NCBI RefSeq assembly: GCF_011297335.1
Contig: NZ_JAAOTJ010000019.1
Coordinates: 87,628-151,627 of the forward strand
Direction of reading: 5' to 3'
DNA from: Catellatospora methionotrophica
GTDB lineage: Bacteria > Actinomycetota > Actinomycetes > Mycobacteriales > Micromonosporaceae
Length of the DNA: 64,000 nt
Positions 53,840 to 64,000 of this stretch are shown here, in pieces. The notes beneath the pieces were generated by a model. It was given only the letters and a program-made list of their open reading frames with translations. It did no database searches and was not told the DNA's origin. The position numbers were made by a program, and so were the translations under genes. How positions within the stretch are numbered: position 1 is the first letter of the stretch; every line of letters begins with the position of its first letter.

Positions 53840-54361
53840 TCAGGCCTTGGCGACCTCGTCGAGGTAGCGCCGCTGCAGCGCCGTGGGCAGGCTGGCGTCG
53901 CGGAAGCCGCCGAACGCCCAGGCCTCGTACTGGTCGGGCAGCATCGCCTTGACGCGGTCGGGGTAGCCGAGCCCCGCCTCGGCGATGCGCACCTGTGGCG
54001 GGTCGGTCAGCTCGACGACGACGGGGCCGGAGATGCGGGCCGCGAAGTCCCACGGCTGGCCGGGTTCGCCAGCGGCGCAGAAGAAGTACGCGTACACCAC
54101 GCGCACGTCCTGCACGCGCCGGGCGTCGGCGGGCTCGGTGCCCATGGTCTCGGCGGTGCACAGCACGGTGTCCTCGGCGGCGACGTCGTGGCCGTGCTGG
54201 TGGTGCTCGGCCGGGGACGACTCGGTCAGGATCACCGCGACGCGCTCGGCCAGCACGTCCTTGAGATCGGTGGGCCCCGCCACCGCGAACAGCCCGGCGA
54301 CCAGCCCCAGCGCCAGCAGCTCGGGCAGCAGCCACCAGGCGTTGCGGCGCACCGCGGTCAT
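53840..54361 (-). CDS. Membrane-anchored protein of unknown function
   Basis: 173 residues from ATG at 54361; GTG codons at 54367 and 54373 are alternatives and no ribosome site is clear. One N-terminal hydrophobic segment (WWLLPELLALGLVAGLFAVA) suggests an anchored, externally exposed protein. It has a Cys near residue 70 (TVLCTAET) and one near 97 (AYFFCAAG) that could pair. No known domain was recognised. It lies 28 bp upstream of the oxidoreductase gene on the same strand, but that gene has its own promoter box. Confidence 0.65.
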   Translation of the reverse strand: MTAVRRNAWWLLPELLALGLVAGLFAVAGPTDLKDVLAERVAVILTESSPAEHHQHGHDVAAEDTVLCTAETMGTEPADARRVQDVRVVYAYFFCAAGEPGQPWDFAARISGPVVVELTDPPQVRIAEAGLGYPDRVKAMLPDQYEAWAFGGFRDASLPTALQRRYLDEVAKA

Positions 54362-54674
54362 CGACACGGGCACATGCTCGCACCCGCGTTGGCACGGCGC
54401 AACCATTGCCGCCGCCGTTGATCACATGGTGGAATATCGATGCCGTGGTGCTGCGAGGGCAGACGTGGAGCGCGCCGCGGCCTGTGCGTGAGCCGCGCCG
54501 ACGCGACGGATCGTCCCTGACCCCTGTCCCCGGCCCGATGGCCGCGGCAGGGGTGATCCCGCATCCACGGCACGACCGCCCCGTCCACTCCGTGTCCCGC
54601 GAAGCGCCGTGACGGCGTACCGCCGGATCCTCCTCCGGAGCGGCCTCGCGTGTCCGTGCCGGAAAGGACAGCAC

Positions 54675-55817
54675 ATGAACAAGCTGAAGGCCGCCGCTCT
54701 GGCGGCGGCCGCCACGCTCGCCGCCGGTCTCGCCCTCACGATGATCAACCCGGGCACCGCGGCGGCGCACGGCGCGCTGCTCACCCCGGGCAGCCGCACC
54801 TACCTGTGCTATCTGGACGGCAAGTCCAGCACCGGTGAGGTCAAGCCGACCAACGGCGCCTGCCAGAACGCGGCCGCCGTCGGCGGCACCCAGCCGTTCT
54901 ACGACTGGTTCGGCGTGCTGCGCTCCGACGGGCAGGGCCGCACCCGCGGCTTCATCCCCGACGGCGCGCTGTGCAGCGGCGGGTTCACCAAGTTCGCGGG
55001 CTTCGACGCGCCGCGCAGCGACTGGCCGCTGACCCACCTCACCACCGGTGCCGCGCACAGCTGGCGCTACAGCAACTGGGCCGCCCACCCGGGCTGGTTC
55101 TACCTGTACGTCACCAAGGACGGCTACAACCCCAACCAGGCGCTCACCTGGGCGGACATGGAGGAGCAGCCGTTCCTGAGCATCGACCACCCGCCGATGT
55201 CGGGCCCGGCCCCGGACGGCTACTACTACTGGAACGGCAACCTGCCCTCGGGCAAGTCCGGCCGACACGTCATCTACTCCGTCTGGAAGCGCTCGGACAG
55301 CCAGGAGACCTTCTACGGCTGCTCGGACGTCATCTTCGACGGCGGCAACGGCCAGGTGACGGGCATCAACAACCCGCCGACCACGCCGTCGCCGATCCCG
55401 TCCGCGTCGGCCTCGCCGTCGCGTCCGCCGTCGCCGTCGCCGAGTGCGGCCTCACCGCGGCCGAGCAGCCCGGCGCCGTCGACGCCCGGTCCCGCGACGC
55501 CGTCGGTCCCGTCGGGCGCGTGCTCGGCGACGTACACGCCGGTCGGCACCGGCTGGAACAACGGGTTCCAGGGGGAGGTCAAGGTGACCGCGGGCGGGTC
55601 CGCGATCACGGCCTGGACGGTGAAGGCCACCTGGGCCAACGGCCAGTCCGTCAACCAGAGCTGGAGCAGCACGTACACCAACGCCACCGGGTCGACCACG
55701 TTCAAGAACGTGGCCTGGAACGGCAGCCTGGGTGCGGGCGCCAGCACCACGTTCGGATTCCTGGGCAACCACAGCGGGACCAACAACCCGCCGACGCTGA
55801 CCTGTACGAGTCCGTGA
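54675..55817 (+). CDS. AA10 lytic polysaccharide monooxygenase with CBM2 domain
   Basis: 380 residues, secreted. The signal peptide ends at AAA|HG, making His32 the N-terminal copper ligand; the second brace His is probably His138 in AAHPGWFYLYVTKDG. The AA10 domain (32-230) ends with SDSQETFYGCSDVIFD. A Pro/Ser linker leads to a C-terminal CBM2 (about 282-380) with GWNNGFQGEVKV and AWNGSLGAGASTTFGFLG, which favours cellulose. It oxidatively cleaves crystalline polysaccharide, releasing chains for glycosidases such as the nearby GH1 enzyme. ATG at 54675 follows AAAGGA by seven bases. No CebR box was seen in its 268-bp upstream region. Confidence 0.93.
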   Translation: MNKLKAAALAAAATLAAGLALTMINPGTAAAHGALLTPGSRTYLCYLDGKSSTGEVKPTNGACQNAAAVGGTQPFYDWFGVLRSDGQGRTRGFIPDGALCSGGFTKFAGFDAPRSDWPLTHLTTGAAHSWRYSNWAAHPGWFYLYVTKDGYNPNQALTWADMEEQPFLSIDHPPMSGPAPDGYYYWNGNLPSGKSGRHVIYSVWKRSDSQETFYGCSDVIFDGGNGQVTGINNPPTTPSPIPSASASPSRPPSPSPSAASPRPSSPAPSTPGPATPSVPSGACSATYTPVGTGWNNGFQGEVKVTAGGSAITAWTVKATWANGQSVNQSWSSTYTNATGSTTFKNVAWNGSLGAGASTTFGFLGNHSGTNNPPTLTCTSP

Positions 55818-55830
55818 ACCGTCGCTGAGA

Positions 55831-55863
55831 GGGTGGCGTCGCCGGAAACCGGGGACGCCACCC
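55831..55863. terminator. Bidirectional terminator between the monooxygenase and antiporter genes
   Basis: GGGTGGCGTC (55831-55840) pairs with 55854-55863 and CCGG with CCGG inside it, one mismatch, three-base loop. Lies between convergent genes. Confidence 0.8.
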
Positions 55864-55878
55864 GCGCCGACATGCTCC

Positions 55879-57405
55879 TCAGTGGACGGCGCTGTGCAGA
55901 TCGAGGCGGCGCAGCACGTCGTCGACGGCTTCGGGCTCGCGCTCGCGGTGGTCCAGCACAGCGGCCCGCGCCGCCGCCAGCAGCTGCGCCCGCACGTCCC
56001 CGAGGCGCTGCCGGGCCTGTATCCACTCGTCGTCCTCGGCCTCGGTGTCGACCAGGATGGCGCGCTGCCACTCCCCCAGCCGCCGGGCCGTCTCCGCGCT
56101 CACCGTGCCGTCGGTCCGCAGCTCGTCGAGCCGGCGCAGCCCGGCCTCCTGGGCCAGTGCGATGACCTCCTGTTCGGCCTCGCGGCGGCGCTTGGCCCCG
56201 GTGCGCAACCCGAGCCGGTTCACCAGCCACGGCAGCGTCACGCCGGGTAGCAGCAGGGTGACCACCGCGACCACCGCCGCCACGAACACGATCTGCGAAC
56301 GGCCCGGGAACTCCCGCGGCAGCGCCAGCGCGGTGGCGATGGTGACCACCCCGCGCATCCCGGCCCACGCCACGATCAGGGTCTCGCCCCAGCCCACCGG
56401 CACGTCCGCCGGATCACGCGCGCGCATCCGCTTGGTCAGCCCGCCGACGCCGAACATCCATGCGAAGCGCACCGCCACCAGGGTGACACAAATCAAGATC
56501 GCGAATCGGGCGTACGGCCACACGCCCGCGTCGAGGTCGGCGAGCGCCTCGATGAACTCCAGCCCGATCAGCCCGAACGTGAACCCGGTGACCAGTTCCT
56601 CCACCACGTCCCAGAAGTTGCGCCCGGACAGCCGCCCGGCGACGTCGTCGGGGTCGGCGCGGGTCGCGCCCAGCCAGAACCCGGCCGCGAGCACGGCGAG
56701 CACCCCGCTGGCGTGCGCCGAGTCGGCGGCCAGGTAGGCGGTGTACGGGGTGAGCAGGCTCAGTCCCGCACGCAGTTCGGCGGTGGGCAGCCGGTCGAAC
56801 AGCCAGCCGAAGACGATCCCGGCGGCCAGGCCGATGACCGCGCCGACCGCGGCCGTGTAACCGAACGACGCGACCGCGCCCCACACCGACAGCGTGCCGG
56901 TGAGCACGCCCGCGACGGCGACCTGGTAGATGGTCAGCGCGGTGACGTCGTTGAACAGCCCCTCGCCTTCGAGCAGGGTGACCGTGCGCCGGGGCAGGCC
57001 GAGCCGGCCCGCCATCGCGGACACGGCGGCGGGGTCGGGTGGGGAGGTGATCGCGCCGAGCACGACGGCCGCGCCGAGCGGCAGGGCGGGGTGCACGGTG
57101 GCCGCGACGGCGGCGACCACGGCCGTGGTCACGAAGACCAGGGCGACCGCCAGCAGGAGGATGGGTTTCCAGCCACGGGCGAAGCGCCGCCAGGAGCTGC
57201 GCTGCACCGCGGCGTAGAGCAGCGGCGGCAGCAGTACGGGCAGGATGACGTCGGGGTGCAGCGTCAGCGAGTGTCCGGGCAGCAGGCCGAGCGCGGCCCC
57301 GAACAGGGTGGCGACCACGGGCGCGGGCAGGCGCAGGCGTGCGCCGACCGGAACGCAGAGCAGGCCGAGCACCAGCAGCACGAGGATGACGGTGCGTTGG
57401 TCCAT
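55879..57405 (-). CDS. Cation:proton antiporter, CPA1 family (NhaP-like)
   Basis: 508 residues with about 12 membrane helices and a cytoplasmic C-terminal region of about 115 residues rich in Arg/Glu/Asp. The ion-site region reads ITSPPDPAAVSAMAGRLGLP, followed by LLEGEGLFNDVTALTIYQVA and the late WAGMRGVVTIATALALP, all diagnostic of CPA1 exchangers. It expels sodium (or another cation) for protons. ATG at 57405 starts helix 1 directly; ATG at 57414 is an alternative; neither has a clear ribosome site. Confidence 0.92.
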   Translation of the reverse strand: MDQRTVILVLLVLGLLCVPVGARLRLPAPVVATLFGAALGLLPGHSLTLHPDVILPVLLPPLLYAAVQRSSWRRFARGWKPILLLAVALVFVTTAVVAAVAATVHPALPLGAAVVLGAITSPPDPAAVSAMAGRLGLPRRTVTLLEGEGLFNDVTALTIYQVAVAGVLTGTLSVWGAVASFGYTAAVGAVIGLAAGIVFGWLFDRLPTAELRAGLSLLTPYTAYLAADSAHASGVLAVLAAGFWLGATRADPDDVAGRLSGRNFWDVVEELVTGFTFGLIGLEFIEALADLDAGVWPYARFAILICVTLVAVRFAWMFGVGGLTKRMRARDPADVPVGWGETLIVAWAGMRGVVTIATALALPREFPGRSQIVFVAAVVAVVTLLLPGVTLPWLVNRLGLRTGAKRRREAEQEVIALAQEAGLRRLDELRTDGTVSAETARRLGEWQRAILVDTEAEDDEWIQARQRLGDVRAQLLAAARAAVLDHREREPEAVDDVLRRLDLHSAVH

Positions 57406-57887
57406 ACCGCCCATTGCACGCCATCGCGCGGCGATAAACACGGCACGACACGATCAAGAGACGGCAATGGATTTCATCGGAGTTTGTTGGTAGTCTCGCC
57501 GAAGTAACGAAGGCAGCTCAGCTGCCGCGGGCGCAGAGCACCGCCCGCTCCGGTGATGATCGGGCACCGGAGCGGGCGGCTTGTCGTTTATGTGGTCGGT
57601 GCGTGCGGTCGCCTCGCGGCGAGTGGCGCGACACGGCTCCAGCCGAACGGTATTCCGTGAAGGCTTTTGTAAGTGAGGCCCGGGGACACTGTCCACGCAC
57701 CGACCTCGACCACCATAGCTCCGAAAATCACGGCCGCCGAACACCGCCGCCGTGACGATCTTCACGGTGGGGCGGGAATATCACCCGGACGCGCCGGGCC
57801 CGGGATGGCTCGATCGGGTTCCCGACGGCGGCCGGATCCGACCGGATGGCGCTTGATCTGCAGTGGTCTTGCCGTAAGGATGTGCGA
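57406..57887. other. 482-bp divergent intergenic region, possible small RNA
   Basis: No credible ORF. A TAGTCT box (57491-57496), a small hairpin GGCAGCT/AGCTGCC (57512-57526) and a strong terminator (57541-57579) lie in order on the plus strand, compatible with a transcript of roughly 75-100 bases. No known RNA family was recognised. The remainder, 57590-57887, shows nothing further. Confidence 0.35.
57541..57579 (+). terminator. Strong orphan terminator
   Basis: Perfect 15-bp stem, 57541-57555 with 57565-57579, 9-base loop, followed by CTTGTCGTTTATG. No gene ends nearby on the plus strand. Confidence 0.75.
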
Positions 57888-60140
57888 GTGTCAACTGACC
57901 CCTCCACTTCCCGCACGCCCCGACGCCGCAAGAGCGCCGCCCCCGCGGACGGCTCCGGACAGAGCACCGCCGCCGACGGCTCGATCCGCACCCGCATCGG
58001 GCGCGACGCCGACAACGACATCGTGCTGGCCGACCTGCAGGCCTCACGCCACCACGCCGAGATGCGCCGCCTCGGGGACGCATTCAACATCGTCGACCTG
58101 GGCAGCCGCAACGGCACCTTCCTCAACGGACGCCAGGTGCAGAAGGCGACCCTCATGCACGCCGGGGACATCGTCTCGGTCGGGCGGCACGAGCTGCTGT
58201 TCGACGGCGTGCAGCTGCACGACCACGTCGACACCGGCCCCGCCTCGATCATCGCCGACGATCTGACGGTGCGGCTCGGCAACAAGGTGCTCATCGACGA
58301 CGTCAGCTTCGCGCTGCCCGAGGGCAGCCTGCTCGCCCTGATCGGCCCCAGCGGCTGCGGCAAGTCCACGCTGCTCAAGGCGCTCACCGGGCTGCGCCCC
58401 GCGACCCAGGGCCGCCTCTGGTACGGCGGTCGCGACCTGTACGCCGACTACGCGCAGCTGCGTTACCGCATCGGCATGGTGCCCCAGGACGACGTGCTGC
58501 ACAAGCAGCTCAAGGTGCGCACCGCGCTGCGCTTCGCGGCCGCCCTGCGCTTCGCCGACGACGTGCCGCGCAAGGTGCGCTGGGCCAAGGTCGACGAGGT
58601 CATGGACACCATGCGGCTCACCCAGCGCGCCAAGGCCCGCATCGACGTGCTCTCCGGCGGCCAGCGCAAGCGCGCCTCGGTGGCCATGGAGCTGCTGACC
58701 GAGCCCTCCCTGCTCTGCCTGGACGAGCCCACCTCGGGCCTGGACCCGGCGCTGGACAAGGAGGTCATGGGCGAGCTTCGCGAGCTGGCCGACAAGGGCA
58801 AGACCGTCGTCGTGGTCACCCACAGCGTGCTGCACCTCGACATCTGCGACCGGGTGCTGGTGATGTGCCTGGGCGGCACGATGGGCTACTTCGGCCCGCC
58901 GGACCAGCTGCTCGGCTTCTTCGGCGCCGAGGACTACGCCGACGTCTTCACGAAGATCACCGAAGAGCCGGAGCGGTGGACCCGCGCCTTCCGCAACTCC
59001 CCGCTGTACGCCCGCTACGTCAGCGCGGTGACCCCCACCAACCGGGCCGAGCCCGCCGTGCTGCCGGTGCCGCCCGCGCCGTCCGACGTGGTGTTCGACC
59101 CGGCGACCACCCAGCAGCCGCTGGTGCCGACGCAGCGCACCGACGAGCCCGACCTCACCGAGGCCGTCGCGCCGCTGCCGGTGCCCGGCGCGGTGGTCGA
59201 CGACGCCGAACCCGCCTCGATCAGCGTCGACGACGCCCTGGCCCGGGTCCGGCCCAACGTGGCCGCCGCCAAACCCGGCCGGGCCAATATCGACCGCAAG
59301 ACGTGGGGGCTGTTCGCCCGCAACCCCAGCGCGCCGATCAGGCAATACTTCACGCTGTGCATGCGGATGATCAACGTGATCCTGTCCGACCGCGGCTTCA
59401 GCGTGTTCCTGCTGGCCATGCCGCTGATCCTGGCGGTGCTCGCGTTCACGGTGCCGGGCTCGGACGGCCTGGCGAAACTGCCCCCGTTCAGCCTGCAGGC
59501 CCAGCAGCTGCTGGTCGTGCTCGTGACCGGCGCGGCGTTCCTGGGCACCGCGGCCTCGGTCCGGGAGATCGTGGCCGAAGCGCCGATCTACGCCCGCGAA
59601 CGCGCGGTCGGGGTGTCCGCGGCGGCATACCTGGCCTCGAAGCTGACGGTCTTCTTCATCATCAACACCGCGCAGGTGGCATTGTTCGTCTACCTGACCC
59701 TGTTCGAGGGGCCGCCGACCGAGTCCCTGGTCATCCCGAGCCAGACCGCCGAGATCATCGTCGCCATGGTCGGCATCTCGCTGGTGTCCACGGTGCTCGG
59801 CCTGCTGGTCAGCGCGCTGGCCCGCACCACCGAGCAGACCACCCCGATCATGGTGGTCCTGGTCATGGCGCAGCTGGTGTTCTCCGGCGGCCTGTTCGTG
59901 CTGGCCGGGCAGCAGGTCATGGAGATCATCTCGTGGATCTTCCCGACCCGCTGGGGTTTCGGGGCGGCGGCGGCCACGGTCGACGTCGGCTCGATGTTGC
60001 CGCCGAGCTTCCAGGACCCGCTGTTCGCGCACGCCTCCGAGAACTGGATCAAGTGCATGGTCCTGCTCGGCGTGCAGATGGTCGTCATGATCTTCCTGAC
60101 CCGCCTGGCGCTGCGCCGCCACGAGCCCGGCCGCTCCTGA
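57888..60140 (+). CDS. FHA domain-ABC transporter fusion (ABC-G half-transporter, Rv1747-like)
   Basis: About 750 residues. An FHA domain (about 36-105: IGRDADNDIVL, SRHHAEM, NGTFLNG) that binds phosphothreonine is fused to an ABC ATPase (about 120-340; Walker A GPSGCGKST near 155, signature LSGGQRKR, Walker B LLCLDEP), a linker of about 150 residues, and a six-helix ABC-2 membrane domain (about 510-745). In mycobacteria the comparable Rv1747 is regulated by Ser/Thr kinases; the kinase at 51416 is a possible partner but not adjacent. Substrate unknown. GTG at 57888 follows AAGGA by seven bases; a longer start at 57846 lacks support. Confidence 0.92.
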   Translation: MSTDPSTSRTPRRRKSAAPADGSGQSTAADGSIRTRIGRDADNDIVLADLQASRHHAEMRRLGDAFNIVDLGSRNGTFLNGRQVQKATLMHAGDIVSVGRHELLFDGVQLHDHVDTGPASIIADDLTVRLGNKVLIDDVSFALPEGSLLALIGPSGCGKSTLLKALTGLRPATQGRLWYGGRDLYADYAQLRYRIGMVPQDDVLHKQLKVRTALRFAAALRFADDVPRKVRWAKVDEVMDTMRLTQRAKARIDVLSGGQRKRASVAMELLTEPSLLCLDEPTSGLDPALDKEVMGELRELADKGKTVVVVTHSVLHLDICDRVLVMCLGGTMGYFGPPDQLLGFFGAEDYADVFTKITEEPERWTRAFRNSPLYARYVSAVTPTNRAEPAVLPVPPAPSDVVFDPATTQQPLVPTQRTDEPDLTEAVAPLPVPGAVVDDAEPASISVDDALARVRPNVAAAKPGRANIDRKTWGLFARNPSAPIRQYFTLCMRMINVILSDRGFSVFLLAMPLILAVLAFTVPGSDGLAKLPPFSLQAQQLLVVLVTGAAFLGTAASVREIVAEAPIYARERAVGVSAAAYLASKLTVFFIINTAQVALFVYLTLFEGPPTESLVIPSQTAEIIVAMVGISLVSTVLGLLVSALARTTEQTTPIMVVLVMAQLVFSGGLFVLAGQQVMEIISWIFPTRWGFGAAAATVDVGSMLPPSFQDPLFAHASENWIKCMVLLGVQMVVMIFLTRLALRRHEPGRS

Positions 60141-60150
60141 CCGGCCGACC

Positions 60151-60196
60151 ACGGAGCCTCGTCCCCGCCACCACACCGGCGGGGACGGGGCTCCGT
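60151..60196. terminator. Bidirectional terminator after the FHA-ABC gene
   Basis: 19-bp stem with one G-T pair, 60151-60169 with 60178-60196, 8-base loop, between convergent genes. Confidence 0.85.
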
Positions 60197-60206
60197 TCCT
60201 GTCCGG

Positions 60207-60656
60207 TCAGTGCAGGCAGAACTCGTTGCCCTCGGGGTCCTGCATGACCTCGCCATAGTGGTCGGCGCCCTCGGTGAAGAGAATGCGCTGGCGGGTGGCT
60301 CCGGCGGCGATGAGGCGTTCGGCTTCGGCGGCGACCCGTTCGCGGCGGACCTCCAGCGGGACGCTGCGGCCGCCGCTGACCGCCAGATCCAGGTGCAGGC
60401 GGTTCTTGCCAGCCTTCGACTCCGGCACCTGCTGGAACCAGAAGCGCGGGCCGACGCCGTCCGGGTCCTCGATCGAGTCGAGGCCGTCGGCGCCCTCCAA
60501 CTCCTCCTCCGGGATGCCCTTGCTGAGCCAGTACGAGCGCCAGGTCGGGTGCCCGTCCGGCGGCTGCTGGGGCTGGTAGTGCAGCGCGAGTGCCCAGAAC
60601 TCCACCAGCCGTCCCGGGTCCGCGCAGTCGATCGTCACCTGGATGCGTGTCGCCAT
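60207..60656 (-). CDS. VOC (glyoxalase-like) domain protein
   Basis: 149 residues, one VOC domain of the subgroup beginning ATRIQVTIDCADPGRLVEFW and ending EVMQDPEGNEFCLH, with NRLHLDLAV carrying a possible metal ligand. These small proteins are common in actinobacteria and mostly uncharacterised. ATG at 60656 follows AAGGAG by eight bases. It converges on the FHA-ABC gene. Confidence 0.88.
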   Translation of the reverse strand: MATRIQVTIDCADPGRLVEFWALALHYQPQQPPDGHPTWRSYWLSKGIPEEELEGADGLDSIEDPDGVGPRFWFQQVPESKAGKNRLHLDLAVSGGRSVPLEVRRERVAAEAERLIAAGATRQRILFTEGADHYGEVMQDPEGNEFCLH

Positions 60657-60722
60657 CAGCCCACTCCTTCGCCGTGCCCGGTCAACCCCGCCGTTCTAAC
60701 AGAAGGGTCCGACGGAGCCGGG

Positions 60723-61154
60723 TCAGGAGGTCGGAACGCGGGCGGCCAGCGGGCGGCCGGTCAGGCGGCGGTACGCCAGGAACAGCTCGCAGCCCAGGCA
60801 CAGCCCGAAGGCGGCGTTGAGGAACGCTGCCGCCAGCGCGAAGGCGGCGGCGATCGCCCCGGTCAGCGGCGAGCCGAGCAGGTAACCCAGCGTCGCCACG
60901 GCCGCGAAGACGAAACCGACGGCCTGCGCGAAGCGCACCGGGGCCAGCGGCTCCAGTTCAGCGGGTCTGCCCAGGCGCGGGGCGAGCAGGGTGCGGAAGA
61001 GCAGGCCATAGGGGCCGAGGCGGGGCTGCGCCGCGGTCAGCGCGAACACCGCCGCCTGCGCCAGGGCCAGCCAGCCCGAACCGGTGAGCAGCACGGCCAC
61101 CATCACCACGGTGGTCACCGCCGCCGCGAACCGGGGGCCACGGGGGTCGGTCAT
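60723..61154 (-). CDS. DUF4395 membrane protein
   Basis: 143 residues with about four membrane helices. The start DPRGPRFAAAVTT, the central RFAQAVGFVFAAVATLG and the C-terminal FLNAAFGLCLGCELFLAYR with a Cys pair are typical of DUF4395. ATG at 61154 overlaps the upstream thioredoxin stop by four bases. The constant association with a thioredoxin-like gene suggests a role in moving reducing power across the membrane through the Cys pair (inference). Confidence 0.85.
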   Translation of the reverse strand: MTDPRGPRFAAAVTTVVMVAVLLTGSGWLALAQAAVFALTAAQPRLGPYGLLFRTLLAPRLGRPAELEPLAPVRFAQAVGFVFAAVATLGYLLGSPLTGAIAAAFALAAAFLNAAFGLCLGCELFLAYRRLTGRPLAARVPTS

Positions 61155-61597
61155 GCCTTCTCCTCGGTCGGTGCGGCGGGCAGCAGCGGCGCGACGGCGG
61201 CCAGCACCTGGGCGCGGGTGGGCGCGCCCTGAGCCCGGCCGGCGATGCGCCCCTGCGCGTCGACGATCAGCACGGTGGGCGTCTTCCAGATGTCCAGCGC
61301 GCGCACCGCGTCCAGCCGGTGCTCCGCGTCGACCTCGACGTGGGCCACGCCGGGCGTGGTGCGGGCGGCTTCGGCGCAGACGACGCGGGTGGCCCGGCAC
61401 GGGGCGCAGAACGCCGACGAGAACTGGAGCAGGGTGACCTGGCCCGGCGGCACGCCGAGATCGGCCAGCAGGGGCAGCACGAGGTCGTCGGGAGCGGACA
61501 CGGCGCGAACCCTACCCGCCCGCCTGCGGTGGACCACGCCGTACGCCGTGGCGGCGAGCAGCGCCACGCCCGCCACGATCAGCCCGGTCTGGTCCAT
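61151..61597 (-). CDS. Membrane-anchored thioredoxin-like protein
   Basis: 148 residues. A short hydrophobic N-terminus (LIVAGVALLAATAYGVV) anchors a thioredoxin fold with active site FCAPC (SSAFCAPCRATR) and cis-Pro segment WKTPTVLIVD. It would face the outside and act in disulfide exchange together with the DUF4395 protein, whose start overlaps its stop. No strong ribosome site precedes ATG at 61597. Confidence 0.88.
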   Translation of the reverse strand: MDQTGLIVAGVALLAATAYGVVHRRRAGRVRAVSAPDDLVLPLLADLGVPPGQVTLLQFSSAFCAPCRATRVVCAEAARTTPGVAHVEVDAEHRLDAVRALDIWKTPTVLIVDAQGRIAGRAQGAPTRAQVLAAVAPLLPAAPTEEKA

Positions 61598-61767
61598 GCT
61601 CGCCAGCCTGACACGCGCTGACCCGCTCTGGCGATGATCATCCCGCGCTTCGGACGGGTTTCACACCGCCGCCACACCGTTTTCACACCGCCGCCCCTCA
61701 CCACGCACCCGCCCACCACTGCGGGACTTGCCCGGTCCGGGAGGGTGAGTGGGTGTGGGCGGCGGGA

Positions 61768-63828
<2,061 letters not shown>

Positions 63829-63867
63829 AATGCCCCCCTCGACCCACAAGCCCCGTTCCTCCCGGTC

Positions 63868-63930
63868 CGCAACTCTTAAAGACCTGCGGCTTCGGTGGCA
63901 CACCGAGGCCGCAGGTCTTTAAGAGTTGCG
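63868..63930. repeat. Long intergenic hairpin, family B copy 2
   Basis: 30-bp stem with one G-T pair, 63868-63897 with 63901-63930, loop GCA; arm begins CGCAACTCTTAAAGACCTGC. As with copy 1, it lies upstream of a DHA2-type MFS gene, here 52 bp before the start. Confidence 0.85.
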
Positions 63931-63975
63931 CCAGAGGAGGGGCCCGGCCCGCGCATCGGGGGATGGCCGCGGGCC

Positions 63976-63999
63976 GGGGGTTTGGGGGGGGTGGGGGGG
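63976..63999 (+). other. G-rich tract at the window edge
   Basis: Runs of 5, 8 and 7 guanines separated by TTT and T. Could form a G-quadruplex, or mark a low-quality homopolymer at an assembly edge. Confidence 0.5.
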
Positions 64000-64000
64000 T

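Noticed and set aside
57673..58266. A 197-codon plus-strand frame overlapping the FHA-ABC start
   Set aside because: Overlaps the FHA domain in another frame; composition is Pro/Arg/Ser/Thr-rich with no motif.

Overview
The window is very GC-rich DNA from an actinobacterium. It carries phosphatidylinositol mannoside genes (pgsA, a lipid acyltransferase, pimA), a futalosine-type or adenosine deaminase, PucR and Lrp regulators, CebR-type boxes, and many genes with a TANNNT box 6-8 bases before the start codon, as expected for leaderless transcripts. All of this fits Micromonosporaceae or close relatives; the family assignment is inference. No tRNA, rRNA, CRISPR array, transposase or phage gene was seen.

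About 1-37.5 kb is the conserved actinobacterial thrS-to-hisS segment, mostly on the minus strand: thrS, HIT protein, pgsA, acyltransferase, pimA, membrane protein, pdxS, pdxT, yebC, ruvC, ruvA, ruvB, yajC, secD, secF, apt, rel, peptidyl-prolyl isomerase(s), metallo-hydrolase, hisS. From memory this is the order in Mycobacterium tuberculosis (roughly Rv2614c to Rv2580c). The backbone is interrupted by local additions: an EF-G paralogue, a polysaccharide deacetylase and a VOC protein between pgsA and the HIT gene; a trans-sulfuration enzyme with its Lrp regulator between pdxS and pdxT; and about 8 kb between yebC and ruvC (dehydrogenase plus PucR regulator, lipoprotein hydrolase, MFS exporter plus TetR, VOC protein, pterin dehydratase). 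The single isomerase gene of other genomes is here a tandem array of three. The window's left edge cuts a glycoside hydrolase family 3 gene.

About 37.6-44.8 kb is a mixed stretch: cyclopropane-fatty-acid synthase family enzyme, a large LacI-like sensor fused to GGDEF and EAL domains, a membrane-anchored MazF/PemK-like protein, a deaminase, a trans-aconitate methyltransferase and a cold-shock protein. About 45-56 kb is devoted largely to carbohydrate use: a sugar ABC transporter without its own ATPase, a GH1 beta-glucosidase behind a CebR-type operator, an AA10 lytic polysaccharide monooxygenase with a CBM2, plus a Ser/Thr kinase and an oxidoreductase. About 56-64 kb holds a cation/proton antiporter, an FHA-ABC transporter fusion, a VOC protein, a thioredoxin/DUF4395 pair and an MFS transporter with a winged-helix-like tail.

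The most unusual material is non-coding or very short. Five families of long, nearly perfect intergenic hairpins recur (four families have two copies each in 64 kb), and several differences between copies are compensated on both arms. Two mini-ORFs (33 and 16 codons) bridge ruvA-ruvB and pgsA-acyltransferase exactly, with 4-base start/stop overlaps at both ends. Two extra CebR-like boxes lie far upstream of the beta-glucosidase with no gene beside them.
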